58,914 nucleotides of DNA from a virus: the IMG/VR virus record IMGVR_UViG_3300037247_000395, positions 1-58,914 of that record; one strand, 5' to 3'. Numbering within the stretch: position 1 is the stretch's first letter; every line of letters starts with the position of its first letter. Positions 41,725 through 49,825 of this stretch are shown in pieces. The notes under the pieces are model-generated. The model had not been told where the DNA came from. It saw nothing but the letters and a program-made list of their open reading frames with translations, and ran no database searches. A program made the position numbers and the translations under genes.

Positions 41725-42473
41725 CCGACGAGTCCGCCCCATGTCTACGCTGCTGGATGCCTGCGAAGCCCCAGGTCCACCACGGGCGGCCTGAGAACAC
41801 GGCTCAGGGCCGGGGGATGGGCGGTGACCCCACGGGCGTCCTTGATCATGAGCGGTACGACCTCTGCGAGCCGTGCCACACTGGCCCTGACGGAATCCAT
41901 GCCAAGCGGTGGACCTTCACGGTAGATGAGAACCGCTGGGTTGAGGGCGTCAACGCCAACGGCACGACGTTCAGCCACCCGCTGGTGATCGACAACGACT
42001 CGCCGAGCCCGGCGGCTTGGGATGATGCGAAGCTCGGCCTCTACTGGGAGAAGGCGGGTGCTGCGCTGATGGAAGACAGGGCTACCATCGCCAACATCTA
42101 CCAGCAGCGATGGGGCTGGGGCCAGGGCTGGGCCAAGAGGGCGGCTGACGCGATGGGCGGCGGGAAGGATGGCACCGGCCTGCAAATCAGCACCCGCAGC
42201 GTCCGCCGGGCAGCTAACCAGTGGGCCTTGTGGAAGGGCAACTGGGAGACGATGAAGAGGCTCGGTTCTCTCACGGTAGCCTACGCCATCGCCAGCGCAG
42301 ATGACGCCCCGGCGGCGCTTGTCATAGCCGAGAAAGAATTGGCCGACGGCAAAAAGGCGCATGAAGTCGTGCGGCTGATCGAGGGGAAACCGGCCAAGGT
42401 TGACCAAACTGAGCAGTGTGTCTGCGGCCAGGGCGAGGGCTGCGGGCACGTTCACACACGAAAGGAAGGCTGA
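41721..42473 (+). CDS. HNH-like zinc protein with helical C-terminus
   Basis: The 250-residue product starts at GTG. The first 65 residues hold CLRC, VHHG, a GRGMGG loop and CEPCHTGPDGIH, a layout like Cys-ligated HNH endonucleases (HH ... C-x2-CH ... H). The remaining part is helical, with a WALWKGNWETMKRLGSLT segment, and ends in a Cys-rich tail (CVCGQGEGCGH). Nuclease activity is possible but not certain. Confidence 0.6.
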   Translation: MTDESAPCLRCWMPAKPQVHHGRPENTAQGRGMGGDPTGVLDHERYDLCEPCHTGPDGIHAKRWTFTVDENRWVEGVNANGTTFSHPLVIDNDSPSPAAWDDAKLGLYWEKAGAALMEDRATIANIYQQRWGWGQGWAKRAADAMGGGKDGTGLQISTRSVRRAANQWALWKGNWETMKRLGSLTVAYAIASADDAPAALVIAEKELADGKKAHEVVRLIEGKPAKVDQTEQCVCGQGEGCGHVHTRKEG

Positions 42474-42477
42474 ACGC

Positions 42478-42894
42478 ATGGGTTACCGATGCACGAGTTG
42501 CAATCTGCTATGTGGCGTGGAGTTGGCGCAGCCTGAGGCGGGCTTTGATGTTGACGACCAGGGCGTGGTATCTGGCAGCCTAGAACTCCAACTGGACAGC
42601 GCGTGTTGCAGCGACCCTGTGGCCACAGCATACCTAGATGTCGAGTTGGACACGGGCCTGCAACACAAGGACGGGTGCAAAGAACCGAACGTGTTGCTCG
42701 ACAGTGAAAGCGCCGAGCCGACCGACTGGTATCAGGCTAAGGACCGGCACGGCAAGCCGATCAAGTCGATGCGCTACCAGAAGCACTTCTATGGAGCCGA
42801 CATCTCAGTCCAGGTGCGCTGCGAGAGTTGCGGCGCCGAGACGTCGGGTGACGAACAGGTGGGAGAGCAGGCCAGCTACTTTGAGCAATACTGA
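42478..42894 (+). CDS. Zinc-ribbon phage protein
   Basis: The 138-residue product has CTSC near residue 5, a CC pair near 40, and CESC near 118. Near 84 is the segment DWYQAKDRHGKPIKS; this 'WY..KDR.GKPIK' pattern, with a following YGADISVQV strand, recurs in phage early-region proteins. It is probably a beta-sandwich closed by a zinc knuckle. Function is unknown. Confidence 0.7.
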   Translation: MGYRCTSCNLLCGVELAQPEAGFDVDDQGVVSGSLELQLDSACCSDPVATAYLDVELDTGLQHKDGCKEPNVLLDSESAEPTDWYQAKDRHGKPIKSMRYQKHFYGADISVQVRCESCGAETSGDEQVGEQASYFEQY

Positions 42895-42933
42895 CCGCCC
42901 GGCGCGAGCGCCTAGCGGGGAGGGAGCCTGAGC

Positions 42934-43176
42934 ATGGCAAAGCGCATGAGCATCGGAAGGGTGGAGTTCTCGGCGGAGTATCACCGTTCCCGGCCCCGGT
43001 ACCCCCTGTGGGCAGCCTGCCAGCGAAGACTGCTATACGAGCGCGCATCGCCAGACGAGGCACGGCTGCTAGAGGAGCGCGGCCTGAAGCCGTGCCCGAA
43101 GTGTTGGCCGCCAGTACCAGAAGGCGTGATCGTGCGAGTCGATGGCCGCGCAACCGCCAGATCGAAAGGCGGCTAA
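42934..43176 (+). CDS. Small CxxC protein
   Basis: The 80-residue basic product has a single CPKC near residue 54. A GGGGAGGGAGCC ribosome site precedes the ATG. Function is unknown. Confidence 0.55.
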   Translation: MAKRMSIGRVEFSAEYHRSRPRYPLWAACQRRLLYERASPDEARLLEERGLKPCPKCWPPVPEGVIVRVDGRATARSKGG

Positions 43177-43234
43177 CCCCTGAAACGCGCTGCCCTTGCG
43201 GTCTTGGTGATCGCATTGGGCTTAGGAGGAGACG

Positions 43235-43498
43235 ATGGACTTTCTAGTAGTAGCGACAACGCTGGGAATCGTAGCGGCAGTATGGGGCGGGGTGTTAGTC
43301 CTGCTAATCGCATGGCGCGGGGTTGGCCGACGCCGGCCCGAGTGCATACACCCGTCGCTAGTCCGCCTCCTGGAGAGCGACGGGGCCTTCTCGGAGGTGG
43401 TGATGTGCCTGGCTTGCGAGGACGAGATGGTGGCGCCGCTGAATGGCGCGAGTTCGTCCGGGGCTACCGGGACTTCGGGGGACGTGAAGAATGGCTGA
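43235..43498 (+). CDS. Membrane-anchored CxxC protein
   Basis: The 87-residue product has an N-terminal transmembrane helix (about 4-26) followed by RGVGRRRP and a CLAC knuckle near residue 59. TTAGGAGGAGACG precedes the ATG. Its 3' part overlaps the lysozyme-like gene in another frame by 94 nt. Confidence 0.6.
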   Translation: MDFLVVATTLGIVAAVWGGVLVLLIAWRGVGRRRPECIHPSLVRLLESDGAFSEVVMCLACEDEMVAPLNGASSSGATGTSGDVKNG

Positions 43499-43746
43499 GG
43501 CACTTCGTTGAAGACATTCTACCGTGCGAATCTTCGTATTGGGGAGGATGGTATTCAAACGGGTACGTTTCTCGTGCCCAGTTCCATGTACTTTCCTGGG
43601 CCGCCGCTGTTGGGGCTACCCACCTTGACCGGCCCGATGACCCTTATTCAGTGGGCGCAAACGTCGCATGGTGGAGCAATGCTATCGAGCATCCTGGCGG
43701 AACTGGCGGGTGGCCGGGATGCTGGTGGGTAGGGAGGGTGCCATGA
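43405..43746 (+). CDS. Lysozyme-like cell-wall hydrolase
   Basis: The 113-residue product has a lysozyme/transglycosylase-like pattern: LPCESSYW with the likely catalytic Glu near residue 40, then GYVSRAQFHVLSWAAAV, DPYSVGANVAWW, and a final GWPGCWW. Similar patterns occur in Rpf and SLT-type domains. I choose GTG 43405 because GGAGGTG lies just upstream. It is read in a different frame from the membrane-anchored gene it overlaps. It may act on peptidoglycan apart from the late endolysin. Confidence 0.62.
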   Translation: MPGLRGRDGGAAEWREFVRGYRDFGGREEWLRHFVEDILPCESSYWGGWYSNGYVSRAQFHVLSWAAAVGATHLDRPDDPYSVGANVAWWSNAIEHPGGTGGWPGCWWVGRVP

Positions 43747-43967
43747 CCGCCCCCCAATGCGTAGTCCCCACCCCGCGACAGCGTTGCTCCGGCTGCCACA
43801 CGGCATTCGGCTACATCACCGAGGAGGACCCGGTGACGCAGTGCAAGTTCTGTGAGCGGTGGCTGCACGAGGACTGTCAAGGGCGCTACGTATGCCCCCA
43901 GCATATTCGCGCCGACGCCGCCAAGCTGGTTGCCTGGGAGCTGGCCTGCGCGGACGGGAGGAAGTGA
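43743..43967 (+). CDS. PHD/RING-like cross-brace zinc finger
   Basis: The 74-residue product has CSGC, CKFC, H-x2-C (LHEDC) and C-x2-H (CPQH) in order, eight ligands in the layout of a cross-brace finger. The WLHEDC segment is very like PHD and RING fingers, which are rare in phages. It may mediate protein contacts. It overlaps the previous stop by 4 nt. Confidence 0.65.
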   Translation: MTAPQCVVPTPRQRCSGCHTAFGYITEEDPVTQCKFCERWLHEDCQGRYVCPQHIRADAAKLVAWELACADGRK

Positions 43968-44167
43968 TGGTTAGGCCCAGCGCTGAGCGACGAGCACGCC
44001 AAGCAGTCTATGATCGGATATTCGACGAGATGGCGCATGCCTTCTACACCAGTCCGCCGACGAAAGGCGTTGTTGTCTGGCCGACCTTGGCCCAGGCCCT
44101 ACACTTCGGTCTTTGCTGGGGGCTACGGCTGAACGCAGAGCAGGAGAAGAAGCCGGAGGAGAAGTGA
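43967..44167 (+). CDS. Hypothetical helical protein
   Basis: The 66-residue product is basic at the start and has a hydrophobic centre (TLAQALHFGLCWGLRL). It overlaps both neighbours by 1 nt (TGATG). Confidence 0.55.
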   Translation: MVRPSAERRARQAVYDRIFDEMAHAFYTSPPTKGVVVWPTLAQALHFGLCWGLRLNAEQEKKPEEK

Positions 44168-44334
44168 TGGCTGACCTAACCGCAGAGCAGGAGAAGGCGC
44201 TCATCGAGGCCGTGACGCAACGGCTGAGCGGCTGGGTGGACGCCTGGGAGCGCGGCACCACCGACGAGGAGCGCGAGGAGTACGCCTACTACTTCCTCGC
44301 CGGGGTGCGCTGGGCGCAGAAGGAGAAGCGATGA
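44167..44334 (+). CDS. Hypothetical helical protein
   Basis: The 55-residue product is acidic and helical, ending in [13 protein letters not shown]. The upstream protein contains a similar 'LCWGLRLNAEQEKK' end, so the two may be related. It overlaps the methyltransferase start by 4 nt. Confidence 0.55.
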   Translation: MADLTAEQEKALIEAVTQRLSGWVDAWERGTTDEEREEYAYYFLAGVRWAQKEKR

Positions 44335-46277
44335 TCCTACAGGGCCACGTCCTGGACAAGCTGGCCGAAATGGAGGCCGAGTCGGTGTCGTGCTGCGCGA
44401 CCTCACCGCCCTACTGGTCGTTGAGGAAGTATGAGGCGGGCGACGTGGTGTGGGGAGGGAGAGCGGGCTGCGAGCATGAGTGGGGCACCGTTGCCAAGGG
44501 TGGCGCGGCTGTCGAGGGATACGCAGGCAAGAAGAAATGGCAGCACACCGTCAACGGGCGCGGCGAGGATCATCCCGAGGCGCGGCACCGGCTAGAAAAC
44601 CCCGACGACTGGACGCGCATCACCCGCGAGACGTCCACCTGTGCCCGTTGCGGCGCGTGGCGTGGCCAGTACGGCCTTGAGCCCACGCCCGAACTGTACG
44701 TCGAGCATACGCTGGACGTGCTGCGGGCCATACGCCGCGTGCTGCGCCCGGATGGCGTGGTGTGGTGGAATATCGGGGACGGGTATGCAGGGGGCAACGG
44801 CACAGGTGGCGGCCCAGGCGACAAACAGTTCACCAACGTCGGAAGTCGGGCTCCAGCGACAGGTCGCGTTGTCGGCCTCAAGCCCAAAGACCTCGTGCTC
44901 ATGCCGTCCCGCGTGGCGCTGGCGGCACAGGCCGACGGCTGGTGGGTGCGCTCGGTGATCGTCTGGTCGAAGCCCAATGCCATGCCGGAGAGCACAAAGG
45001 ACCGGCCCACGACAGCGCACGAGTACGTGCTCCAGTTAGTCAAGGGGCAATGGAGTACGCGAGTCATTCAAGCTGCGAACTTCCCTGACGAGCGCGTTCA
45101 TTTCGGCAAGGACTTCGGGCTTTCGGGTGCGGACTCGTGGTGCGGTCAGTTCTGTATTCGCCTTGCGACCGCGCTCTTTGATTTTGCGCAGCGCCAAGAG
45201 GAGTTCAGCCTGCCGCCGTTTTATGCGGAGGAGTGGCAAGAGTTTTCGGACAACGCCGACGGCGGCGCGGTTGCGTCTGTCCCAGCGGTAAAGCGGGCGG
45301 CGGCGCTCGCCTCTCGGCTGCTCACGGATGATGTTTCCACCAAAGAGTTTCTGTGCCAGATGCACAGCCTGTGGATCGCATTGGGTGACGCTGATGATTT
45401 CCTGAAACGCTGGCGAGCGTCCCTTGCGTTCACGCCATCGGTCTACAGCGATGGAGATACATCCGTCGCTGTCAACGACTCCGGCCAGATACGAAAGTTC
45501 GATCTGCTTCATAACCTAATAGTACATGAACGGCCCACTACTTGCAACTACTGGTACGACCAGGAGGCGGTGAGGGAGGCGCACGGTTCAACGGCATGGG
45601 CTCATCAGCTAGAAGTTTATGAGCGCCGACACGGAGCGGAAAAGCATACGGGCATGAAGCCGCCAGAGGAGGGCATGAAACGCTTCGGCACAACAACGGC
45701 TGAGCGCTACAACAACCCCGCTGGCCGCAACATGCGCTCCGTCTGGGAGTTCCCGACAGCGCAGACGCCGGAGGCACACTTCGCCACCTTCCCAGAGGAG
45801 CTGCCCCGACGCTGCATAGAGGCGTCGTGCCCCCGCGAGATATGCGCCAAGTGCGGAATGGCCAGGGTGAGGCTGGTGGAGAAGACAGACGAGCCCGATA
45901 CACGAGCGAAGGGTAGCCGCTTCGACTCGGGTAAGACAGGCGTGAACGGTGAGGGCCGCACACAGGGCGGTGAACGCTTCCTAGATAGCACTACCGGCTG
46001 GACCTCCTGCAGCTGCACCGAGCCCGACTACCAGCCCGGCATCGTACTGGATCCCTTCGCCGGCATCGGAACAACCGGCATCGTGGCCAAGCGCCTCGGC
46101 CGCCGCTTCGTCGGCATTGAGCTATCGGAGAAATACGCGGAGATGGCGCGGGCCAAGCTGGCCATGTGGTGGCGCCGGACGGAGATGGTTGCTAGCGAGA
46201 CGCAGGACGGGCAATCCGTGCTGCCGCTGGAGACTACGCCGCAGGAAGTCGCTGCCGCCACGCGAGAGGAGGAGTGA
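44331..46277 (+). CDS. N4/N6-type DNA methyltransferase carrying an antisense endonuclease gene
   Basis: The 648-residue product has the catalytic TSPPYW motif at residues 24-29, a GDGYAGGN segment near 155, and the SAM-binding block [10 protein letters not shown] near 572, so motif IV comes before motif I (beta class order). A CARCG knuckle lies near 104. Residues about 236-400 do not look like methyltransferase: their DNA carries a LAGLIDADG gene on the other strand (45036-45512), and the frame simply stays open through it. Without that insert the length would be about 482, normal for the family. Whether the long form is active is unknown. Confidence 0.88.
   Translation: MILQGHVLDKLAEMEAESVSCCATSPPYWSLRKYEAGDVVWGGRAGCEHEWGTVAKGGAAVEGYAGKKKWQHTVNGRGEDHPEARHRLENPDDWTRITRETSTCARCGAWRGQYGLEPTPELYVEHTLDVLRAIRRVLRPDGVVWWNIGDGYAGGNGTGGGPGDKQFTNVGSRAPATGRVVGLKPKDLVLMPSRVALAAQADGWWVRSVIVWSKPNAMPESTKDRPTTAHEYVLQLVKGQWSTRVIQAANFPDERVHFGKDFGLSGADSWCGQFCIRLATALFDFAQRQEEFSLPPFYAEEWQEFSDNADGGAVASVPAVKRAAALASRLLTDDVSTKEFLCQMHSLWIALGDADDFLKRWRASLAFTPSVYSDGDTSVAVNDSGQIRKFDLLHNLIVHERPTTCNYWYDQEAVREAHGSTAWAHQLEVYERRHGAEKHTGMKPPEEGMKRFGTTTAERYNNPAGRNMRSVWEFPTAQTPEAHFATFPEELPRRCIEASCPREICAKCGMARVRLVEKTDEPDTRAKGSRFDSGKTGVNGEGRTQGGERFLDSTTGWTSCSCTEPDYQPGIVLDPFAGIGTTGIVAKRLGRRFVGIELSEKYAEMARAKLAMWWRRTEMVASETQDGQSVLPLETTPQEVAAATREEE
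45036..45512 (-). CDS. LAGLIDADG homing endonuclease
   Basis: This 158-residue minus-strand product has one LAGLIDADG helix ([14 protein letters not shown], about residues 8-21) with the catalytic Asp, then strands, a LFGGNI segment, YRWDRRN, and a helical region ([20 protein letters not shown]) typical of single-motif enzymes that act as dimers. It lies wholly inside the methyltransferase gene and probably marks a mobile insertion at a conserved methyltransferase sequence. It is one of only two minus-strand genes I accept. Confidence 0.85.
   Translation of the reverse strand: MKQIELSYLAGVVDSDGCISIAVDRWRERKGRSPAFQEIISVTQCDPQAVHLAQKLFGGNIIREQPRGERRRPLYRWDRRNRAAVGVVRKLLPLLRIKRRQAELLLALRKIKERGRKANTELTAPRVRTRKPEVLAEMNALVREVRSLNDSRTPLPLD
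45519..45547 (-). promoter_or_regulatory. Promoter of the antisense endonuclease gene
   Basis: On the minus strand, TTGCAA (45542-45547), a 17-nt spacer and TACTAT (45519-45524) stand just before the endonuclease start at 45512. Only six bases separate the -10 from the ATG, so the transcript should be leaderless. Confidence 0.5.
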
Positions 46278-47290
46278 TGCCGATCAGCTACGCGCCCACG
46301 TCCTGGAATCCCGTGGTAGGCTGCACGCCCGTGAGCGAAGGGTGCAAGAACTGCTGGGCCATGAAGCTGCACAATCAGCGGCACGAGGCGAACGTCAAAC
46401 AGGCCAAGTTTTACTCTGGCCTAGCTGAGCCAGCAGGAAAGCGGCGTCTTCGCAGCTACGAGGGCTGGAGGGAATGGGTTACTCGCGTCGGGGCGCCGCC
46501 TGGTGGGTGGGCCGCACGAGCGCGGCAACTTGACGTTCGCCTGCCCATGCCGCCGCAGTACGACCAACCCTTCGAGGAGATCCAGCTCTTCCCCGATCGC
46601 CTCTCCGAGCCCCTACGCTGGCGCAAGCCGCGCACCGTGGCCGTCTGCTTCATGGGCGACCTGTGGCACCCCGAAGTACCGGACGCGTTCATTGACGAGG
46701 TGTTCGCCACCATGGCCCAGGCTGAACGGCATAAGTTCCTCGTGCTGACGAAGAGGGCGGAGCGCATGTATTCCTACCTGAGCAGTCAGACCCGCCGCGT
46801 GGATGTCGCGCTGACGATACAGATCAGAGCTCGCACAGGTGAGAACTCGTTAGTTCCCTGGCCTCTCCCCAACGTGTGGCTGGGCGTGACGGCGGAGAAC
46901 CAGCGCATGGCCGACGAGAGGATACCGCTGCTGCTGAAGACACCGGCCGCGCACCATTGGGTGAGCCTGGAGCCGATGCTGGGGCCGGTGGACCTAGCTC
47001 ACATTCCCCTGTCCGGCGAGACTGGACTTGATACGTTGCGGGGGCTTGGATACCACCATGAGCCGGGGGTGGGCACGAATCGCTGGCCCCACCTCGACTG
47101 GGTAGTGGTGGGCGGTGAGTCCGGGCCCGGGCATAGGCCGATGGACTTACAGTGGGCGGCGGATATCTACGCCCAGTGTCGGGCCGCCAACGTGCCGTGT
47201 TACTTTAAGCAACGCGCAGCATCCCGTCCGGGCCAGCCTTCGGGCGTGGCCGCGCTGGATACCGCCAAGGAGCTGCCATGGACACGATAG
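46277..47290 (+). CDS. Phage Gp37/Gp68 family protein (DUF5131)
   Basis: The 337-residue product has the family's opening WNPVVGC followed by C-x2-C (GCKNCWAM), then CFMGDLWHPEVPD, FLVLTKRAERM, NVWLGVTAENQ, WVSLEPMLGP, WVVVGGESGPGHRP and CYFKQ. These are the conserved blocks of phage Gp37/Gp68. The three Cys near the N-terminus resemble an iron-sulfur or zinc site; the biochemical function is not established. It directly follows the DNA methyltransferase, sharing TGATG. Confidence 0.9.
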   Translation: MPISYAPTSWNPVVGCTPVSEGCKNCWAMKLHNQRHEANVKQAKFYSGLAEPAGKRRLRSYEGWREWVTRVGAPPGGWAARARQLDVRLPMPPQYDQPFEEIQLFPDRLSEPLRWRKPRTVAVCFMGDLWHPEVPDAFIDEVFATMAQAERHKFLVLTKRAERMYSYLSSQTRRVDVALTIQIRARTGENSLVPWPLPNVWLGVTAENQRMADERIPLLLKTPAAHHWVSLEPMLGPVDLAHIPLSGETGLDTLRGLGYHHEPGVGTNRWPHLDWVVVGGESGPGHRPMDLQWAADIYAQCRAANVPCYFKQRAASRPGQPSGVAALDTAKELPWTR

Positions 47291-47511
47291 AGAAGGCGCA
47301 CGCTGAGGTGCGCGTCATGGTGGGGGCCGCGCTGGACCGGAGAGCGTTCACCGCCGAGGAGATCATGGAGTCCGTCCGCGACGCCATGCGGGTCGTCCAC
47401 ATCGAGGCTTGCTGGGACTGTGCTCCTGGACCGGAAGGCTGTCCAGATCGTGCCCGGATCGACGCCCTGGCCCAGGATGGCCGAGAGCAGGCGCAAGAGG
47501 AGGTTCCGTGA
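47278..47511 (+). CDS. Hypothetical helical protein
   Basis: The 77-residue product overlaps the previous gene by 13 nt. It has a helical core and a CWDC pair near residue 45. Function is unknown. Confidence 0.58.
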   Translation: MDTIEKAHAEVRVMVGAALDRRAFTAEEIMESVRDAMRVVHIEACWDCAPGPEGCPDRARIDALAQDGREQAQEEVP

Positions 47512-47672
47512 CCCCGATAGATGGACACTGCGGAAAAGCCTGGCCCCACAAGCCGCACGAGTGGCTGCCCGATTACCCACACGCCCTCTGGGAAAGCTGT
47601 CCTGGCAGTCCTGAGCCTGAGAAGCCCGAGCCCCAGGATGCCCGAGAGGCGCCGCAAGAGGAGGGGACATGA
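47508..47672 (+). CDS. Hypothetical small protein
   Basis: The 54-residue product starts at GTG overlapping the previous stop. It has CGKAWPHKPHEW and a single later Cys, with a Pro/Glu-rich tail. A Cys/His zinc site is possible. Confidence 0.5.
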   Translation: MTPIDGHCGKAWPHKPHEWLPDYPHALWESCPGSPEPEKPEPQDAREAPQEEGT

Positions 47673-48079
47673 CACCGCAAATGTCGCTGGCGTCCTACGC
47701 GAACACTGGCGTCCCGCCGGGGCGCTCTAAGGAACAGATCGAGGAGCTGCTGATCAAAGTCGGTGCGGTCGGGTTTCGCTGGTCGAGCCGCACGACGCTA
47801 CCAGGCGAGGAAGTCCTGGAGGCTGGGCTAGAGTGGCAGGGCCGCGAGGTCGCCTTCAGGCTGAAGGTCACCTATGAGGACGAGCGCGAACGCAAGCAGC
47901 GCCTTCGTGCTCTGTACTGGTATCTCAAGGCTAAGGTGGAAGCGATCATCTTCGGCTTAGTGGACTTGGAGCGTGAGTTCCTGCCGTACATGCTGACGGC
48001 ATCCGGCGAGACAGTCTTTGACCACCTTGGGGGCCAGAACATGCGGCTGCTGGCCGCGCCGGAGGTAGAAGAGGCATGA
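47669..48079 (+). CDS. Conserved phage protein of unknown function
   Basis: The 136-residue product matches a widely seen phage pattern: an N-terminal 'SKEQIEELLIKVGAVGFRW' helix-strand, then 'EWQGREVAFRLKV', a long helix (RALYWYLKAKVEAI), and 'EREFLPYMLTASGETVFD'. Such proteins are common in early regions of high-GC siphophages and have no known function. Confidence 0.75.
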   Translation: MTPQMSLASYANTGVPPGRSKEQIEELLIKVGAVGFRWSSRTTLPGEEVLEAGLEWQGREVAFRLKVTYEDERERKQRLRALYWYLKAKVEAIIFGLVDLEREFLPYMLTASGETVFDHLGGQNMRLLAAPEVEEA

Positions 48080-48273
48080 GCCGCCGTGATGGTGAACCGT
48101 GGGTTGAAACCGTCCGGATCGCGTTCCATGTATGCGATTCCTGTAGTCGCGCCATTCTCAGAGGTGCGAAGGCTAGAATGCGAGTCGAGGTAGTCGGCAA
48201 GCATGAGGGGCGACCGCTGGGCGTACTCCACATCGAACACCCGGCTTGCCCGCAGGAGGGAGATAGATGCTAG
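48076..48273 (+). CDS. Small CxxC protein
   Basis: The 65-residue product has CDSC near residue 20 and a C-terminal C...C pair (ACPQEGDRC), consistent with a split zinc site. It overlaps the previous stop by 4 nt. Confidence 0.6.
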   Translation: MSRRDGEPWVETVRIAFHVCDSCSRAILRGAKARMRVEVVGKHEGRPLGVLHIEHPACPQEGDRC

Positions 48274-48419
48274 GCAAGAGACGAACGTGCTCACACTGTA
48301 AGAAGCGCCGCAAGATCATCACGTTCTGGGAAGATACGCGGGTAAAGCTCTGCCGTGAATGTGCCCTGAGTGAGAGCGTGGCTTTCTTCTATAGCATTCG
48401 GGGAGGAGCGCAGCGATGA
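48267..48419 (+). CDS. Zinc-ribbon minigene product
   Basis: The 50-residue product has CSHC (residues 8-11) and CREC (about 29-32), a clean zinc-ribbon spacing, in a basic context. It overlaps its upstream neighbour by 7 nt. A nucleic-acid binding role is plausible. Confidence 0.65.
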   Translation: MLGKRRTCSHCKKRRKIITFWEDTRVKLCRECALSESVAFFYSIRGGAQR

Positions 48420-48466
48420 GCCTCACCATCCGCCTGCGCTGGCCGCTCAGGGAGCTGAGTCTATGA
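48416..48466 (+). CDS. 16-residue minigene (tentative)
   Basis: ATG to TGA encodes MSLTIRLRWPLRELSL. It overlaps both neighbours by 4 nt. It may be only a coupling peptide. Confidence 0.3.
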   Translation: MSLTIRLRWPLRELSL

Positions 48467-48669
48467 AGCTGGAGCGCTTGGGAGGCTACCCGCTTTGGGA
48501 GTGGGGCTGTAATGATTGTACTTCCCTCAGCTCTGGAGGGACTTTGCCCATCGTAGAAGAGGGGGGCGAAGCCCGCGCTGTCGTCGCGGCGGCGAGGCGC
48601 CACACGCGAACAACGGGACACGCCACATGGGTACACAACATCCTGATGTGGGACATCTGGGCACCATGA
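48463..48669 (+). CDS. CxxC...HxxxTGH zinc-finger protein
   Basis: The 68-residue product has CNDC near residue 16 and RRHTRTTGH near 48, an arrangement like short Cys2-His2 fingers seen in phage and actinobacterial proteins. A Trp-rich tail follows. It overlaps both neighbours by 4 nt. Confidence 0.62.
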   Translation: MKLERLGGYPLWEWGCNDCTSLSSGGTLPIVEEGGEARAVVAAARRHTRTTGHATWVHNILMWDIWAP

Positions 48670-48968
48670 CGCGCCGGCGCGAAGACGCCGACTTCCAGGC
48701 CAAGATACTCAAGCTGGCCAAGGCGACGGGATGGCTGTGTTATCACACCTACGATTCTCGGCGGTCCAAACCAGGCTTCCCAGACTTGGTGCTAGTTCGC
48801 GGCGCATCCATGCTGTTCCTGGAAGTGAAGTCCGAGGATGGCAAGGCGAAGCCTGAGCAGGAAGCGTGGATCGCTCGGCTGAAGCAAGTCAAGTTCGTGT
48901 CCGCCGCAATTTGCCGGCCCCAGAACTGGGACGAAATCGCTGAGATGCTGAAGGGAGCCGCCCGATGA
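48666..48968 (+). CDS. VRR-NUC domain nuclease
   Basis: The 100-residue product is a stand-alone VRR-NUC (PD-(D/E)xK-like) domain: GFPDLVLVRG near residue 35, LFLEVKSEDG near 49, and KPEQEAWI near 61. The Asp, Glu and Lys of these motifs form the metal site. Phage members are thought to resolve or trim branched DNA. It likely works with the annealing protein encoded upstream. Confidence 0.87.
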   Translation: MTRRREDADFQAKILKLAKATGWLCYHTYDSRRSKPGFPDLVLVRGASMLFLEVKSEDGKAKPEQEAWIARLKQVKFVSAAICRPQNWDEIAEMLKGAAR

Positions 48969-49147
48969 AACCGGACATTCGAGAACTAGCGCGAGCCAAC
49001 AAGGTGATGGTTGACGCCGACCGTGGCGATTGCGAGCGCTTTCGAGTTCGTGGTTTCCTCGGCACCTTCTACCAGTCCATGTCGAGGGAGGAAGTCCGCG
49101 AGGTTATAGCGGCGATAGAGTGCGACTGCCGGGGGTGCTGCCGATGA
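48965..49147 (+). CDS. Small Cys-rich protein
   Basis: The 60-residue product ends in CDCRGCCR, a possible metal-binding cluster, after a helical N-terminal part. It overlaps the nuclease stop by 4 nt. Confidence 0.58.
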   Translation: MKPDIRELARANKVMVDADRGDCERFRVRGFLGTFYQSMSREEVREVIAAIECDCRGCCR

Positions 49148-49329
49148 CCAACCGTATCAACGAGGATCGAGCCCAGGCCGTGCGCGAGCTGCTAGAGAAG
49201 CGCTTATGGGTGGGCCGAGACGATAGGCGCTGGGATAGCTACAGCGCCGAGAGAATGATCCGAGAGGCCCAGGAGGAGATGGCAGACGCGATGCTCTACC
49301 TCGAAGTCCTGAAGGACAAGTTGCGATGA
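49144..49329 (+). CDS. Hypothetical helical protein
   Basis: The 61-residue product is charged and helical, with the segment EEMADAMLYLEVLKDKL. This faintly recalls MazG-type 'EE-x-ADA' helices, but the protein is too short for that family. Confidence 0.55.
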   Translation: MTNRINEDRAQAVRELLEKRLWVGRDDRRWDSYSAERMIREAQEEMADAMLYLEVLKDKLR

Positions 49330-49625
49330 CGGACAAGCCTGACCAAACCGCCCTAGAGGCCGTGAGGGCGCTGGGGGAGCTGGCAAGCCCGAGGCCGTGG
49401 CCAGCCATACGGGAACGCTCTAGGCGCGGGACAGCAGACAGGGCCTACGCCGCCCTGGCCGTGAACAGCATCGACGCGGCGGTGGAGGCGTTGGAGTGGA
49501 TCGAAAGCAACTGCCGGTGGGGCCATGAGTCCATTAATGAGGCCTGGGACGATCTTCATACGATTGTTGCGATAGCCCGCGAAGTCCTTGCCGCCATCAA
49601 GGACGCCGCGCAGGAGGCGACGTGA
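49326..49625 (+). CDS. Hypothetical protein
   Basis: The 99-residue product is mostly helical, with an ASPRPWPAIRER segment (a short phage-wide 'TPRPW' motif) near residue 22. No function is assigned. Confidence 0.6.
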   Translation: MTDKPDQTALEAVRALGELASPRPWPAIRERSRRGTADRAYAALAVNSIDAAVEALEWIESNCRWGHESINEAWDDLHTIVAIAREVLAAIKDAAQEAT

Positions 49626-49822
49626 TGGACGCGAAGATGGTTCATCTCTCCACTGCTCAGGATGTGCTACGGGCCGCCAACAGGCGCATCGCCGAGCTGG
49701 AGGGGGTACTGAAGTACGCACTAGAGCACCTAGGCCCGCCTAGGGGCCATGTTGGGTGCTCTTGTACTGCGTGTATCGAGTGGAATGAGTTCAAGCACCG
49801 CGCCGCCCTGAGAGGAGAGTGA
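49625..49822 (+). CDS. Small protein with CxC/CxxC
   Basis: The 65-residue product has a helical start and CSCTAC near residue 45. GTG 49622 is an alternative start. Zinc binding is possible. Confidence 0.58.
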   Translation: MDAKMVHLSTAQDVLRAANRRIAELEGVLKYALEHLGPPRGHVGCSCTACIEWNEFKHRAALRGE

Positions 49823-49825
49823 ACG

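Noticed and set aside
43508-43732. Alternative frame within the lysozyme-like gene
   Set aside because: It lacks a good start, and the competing frame has a recognisable enzyme-like pattern.
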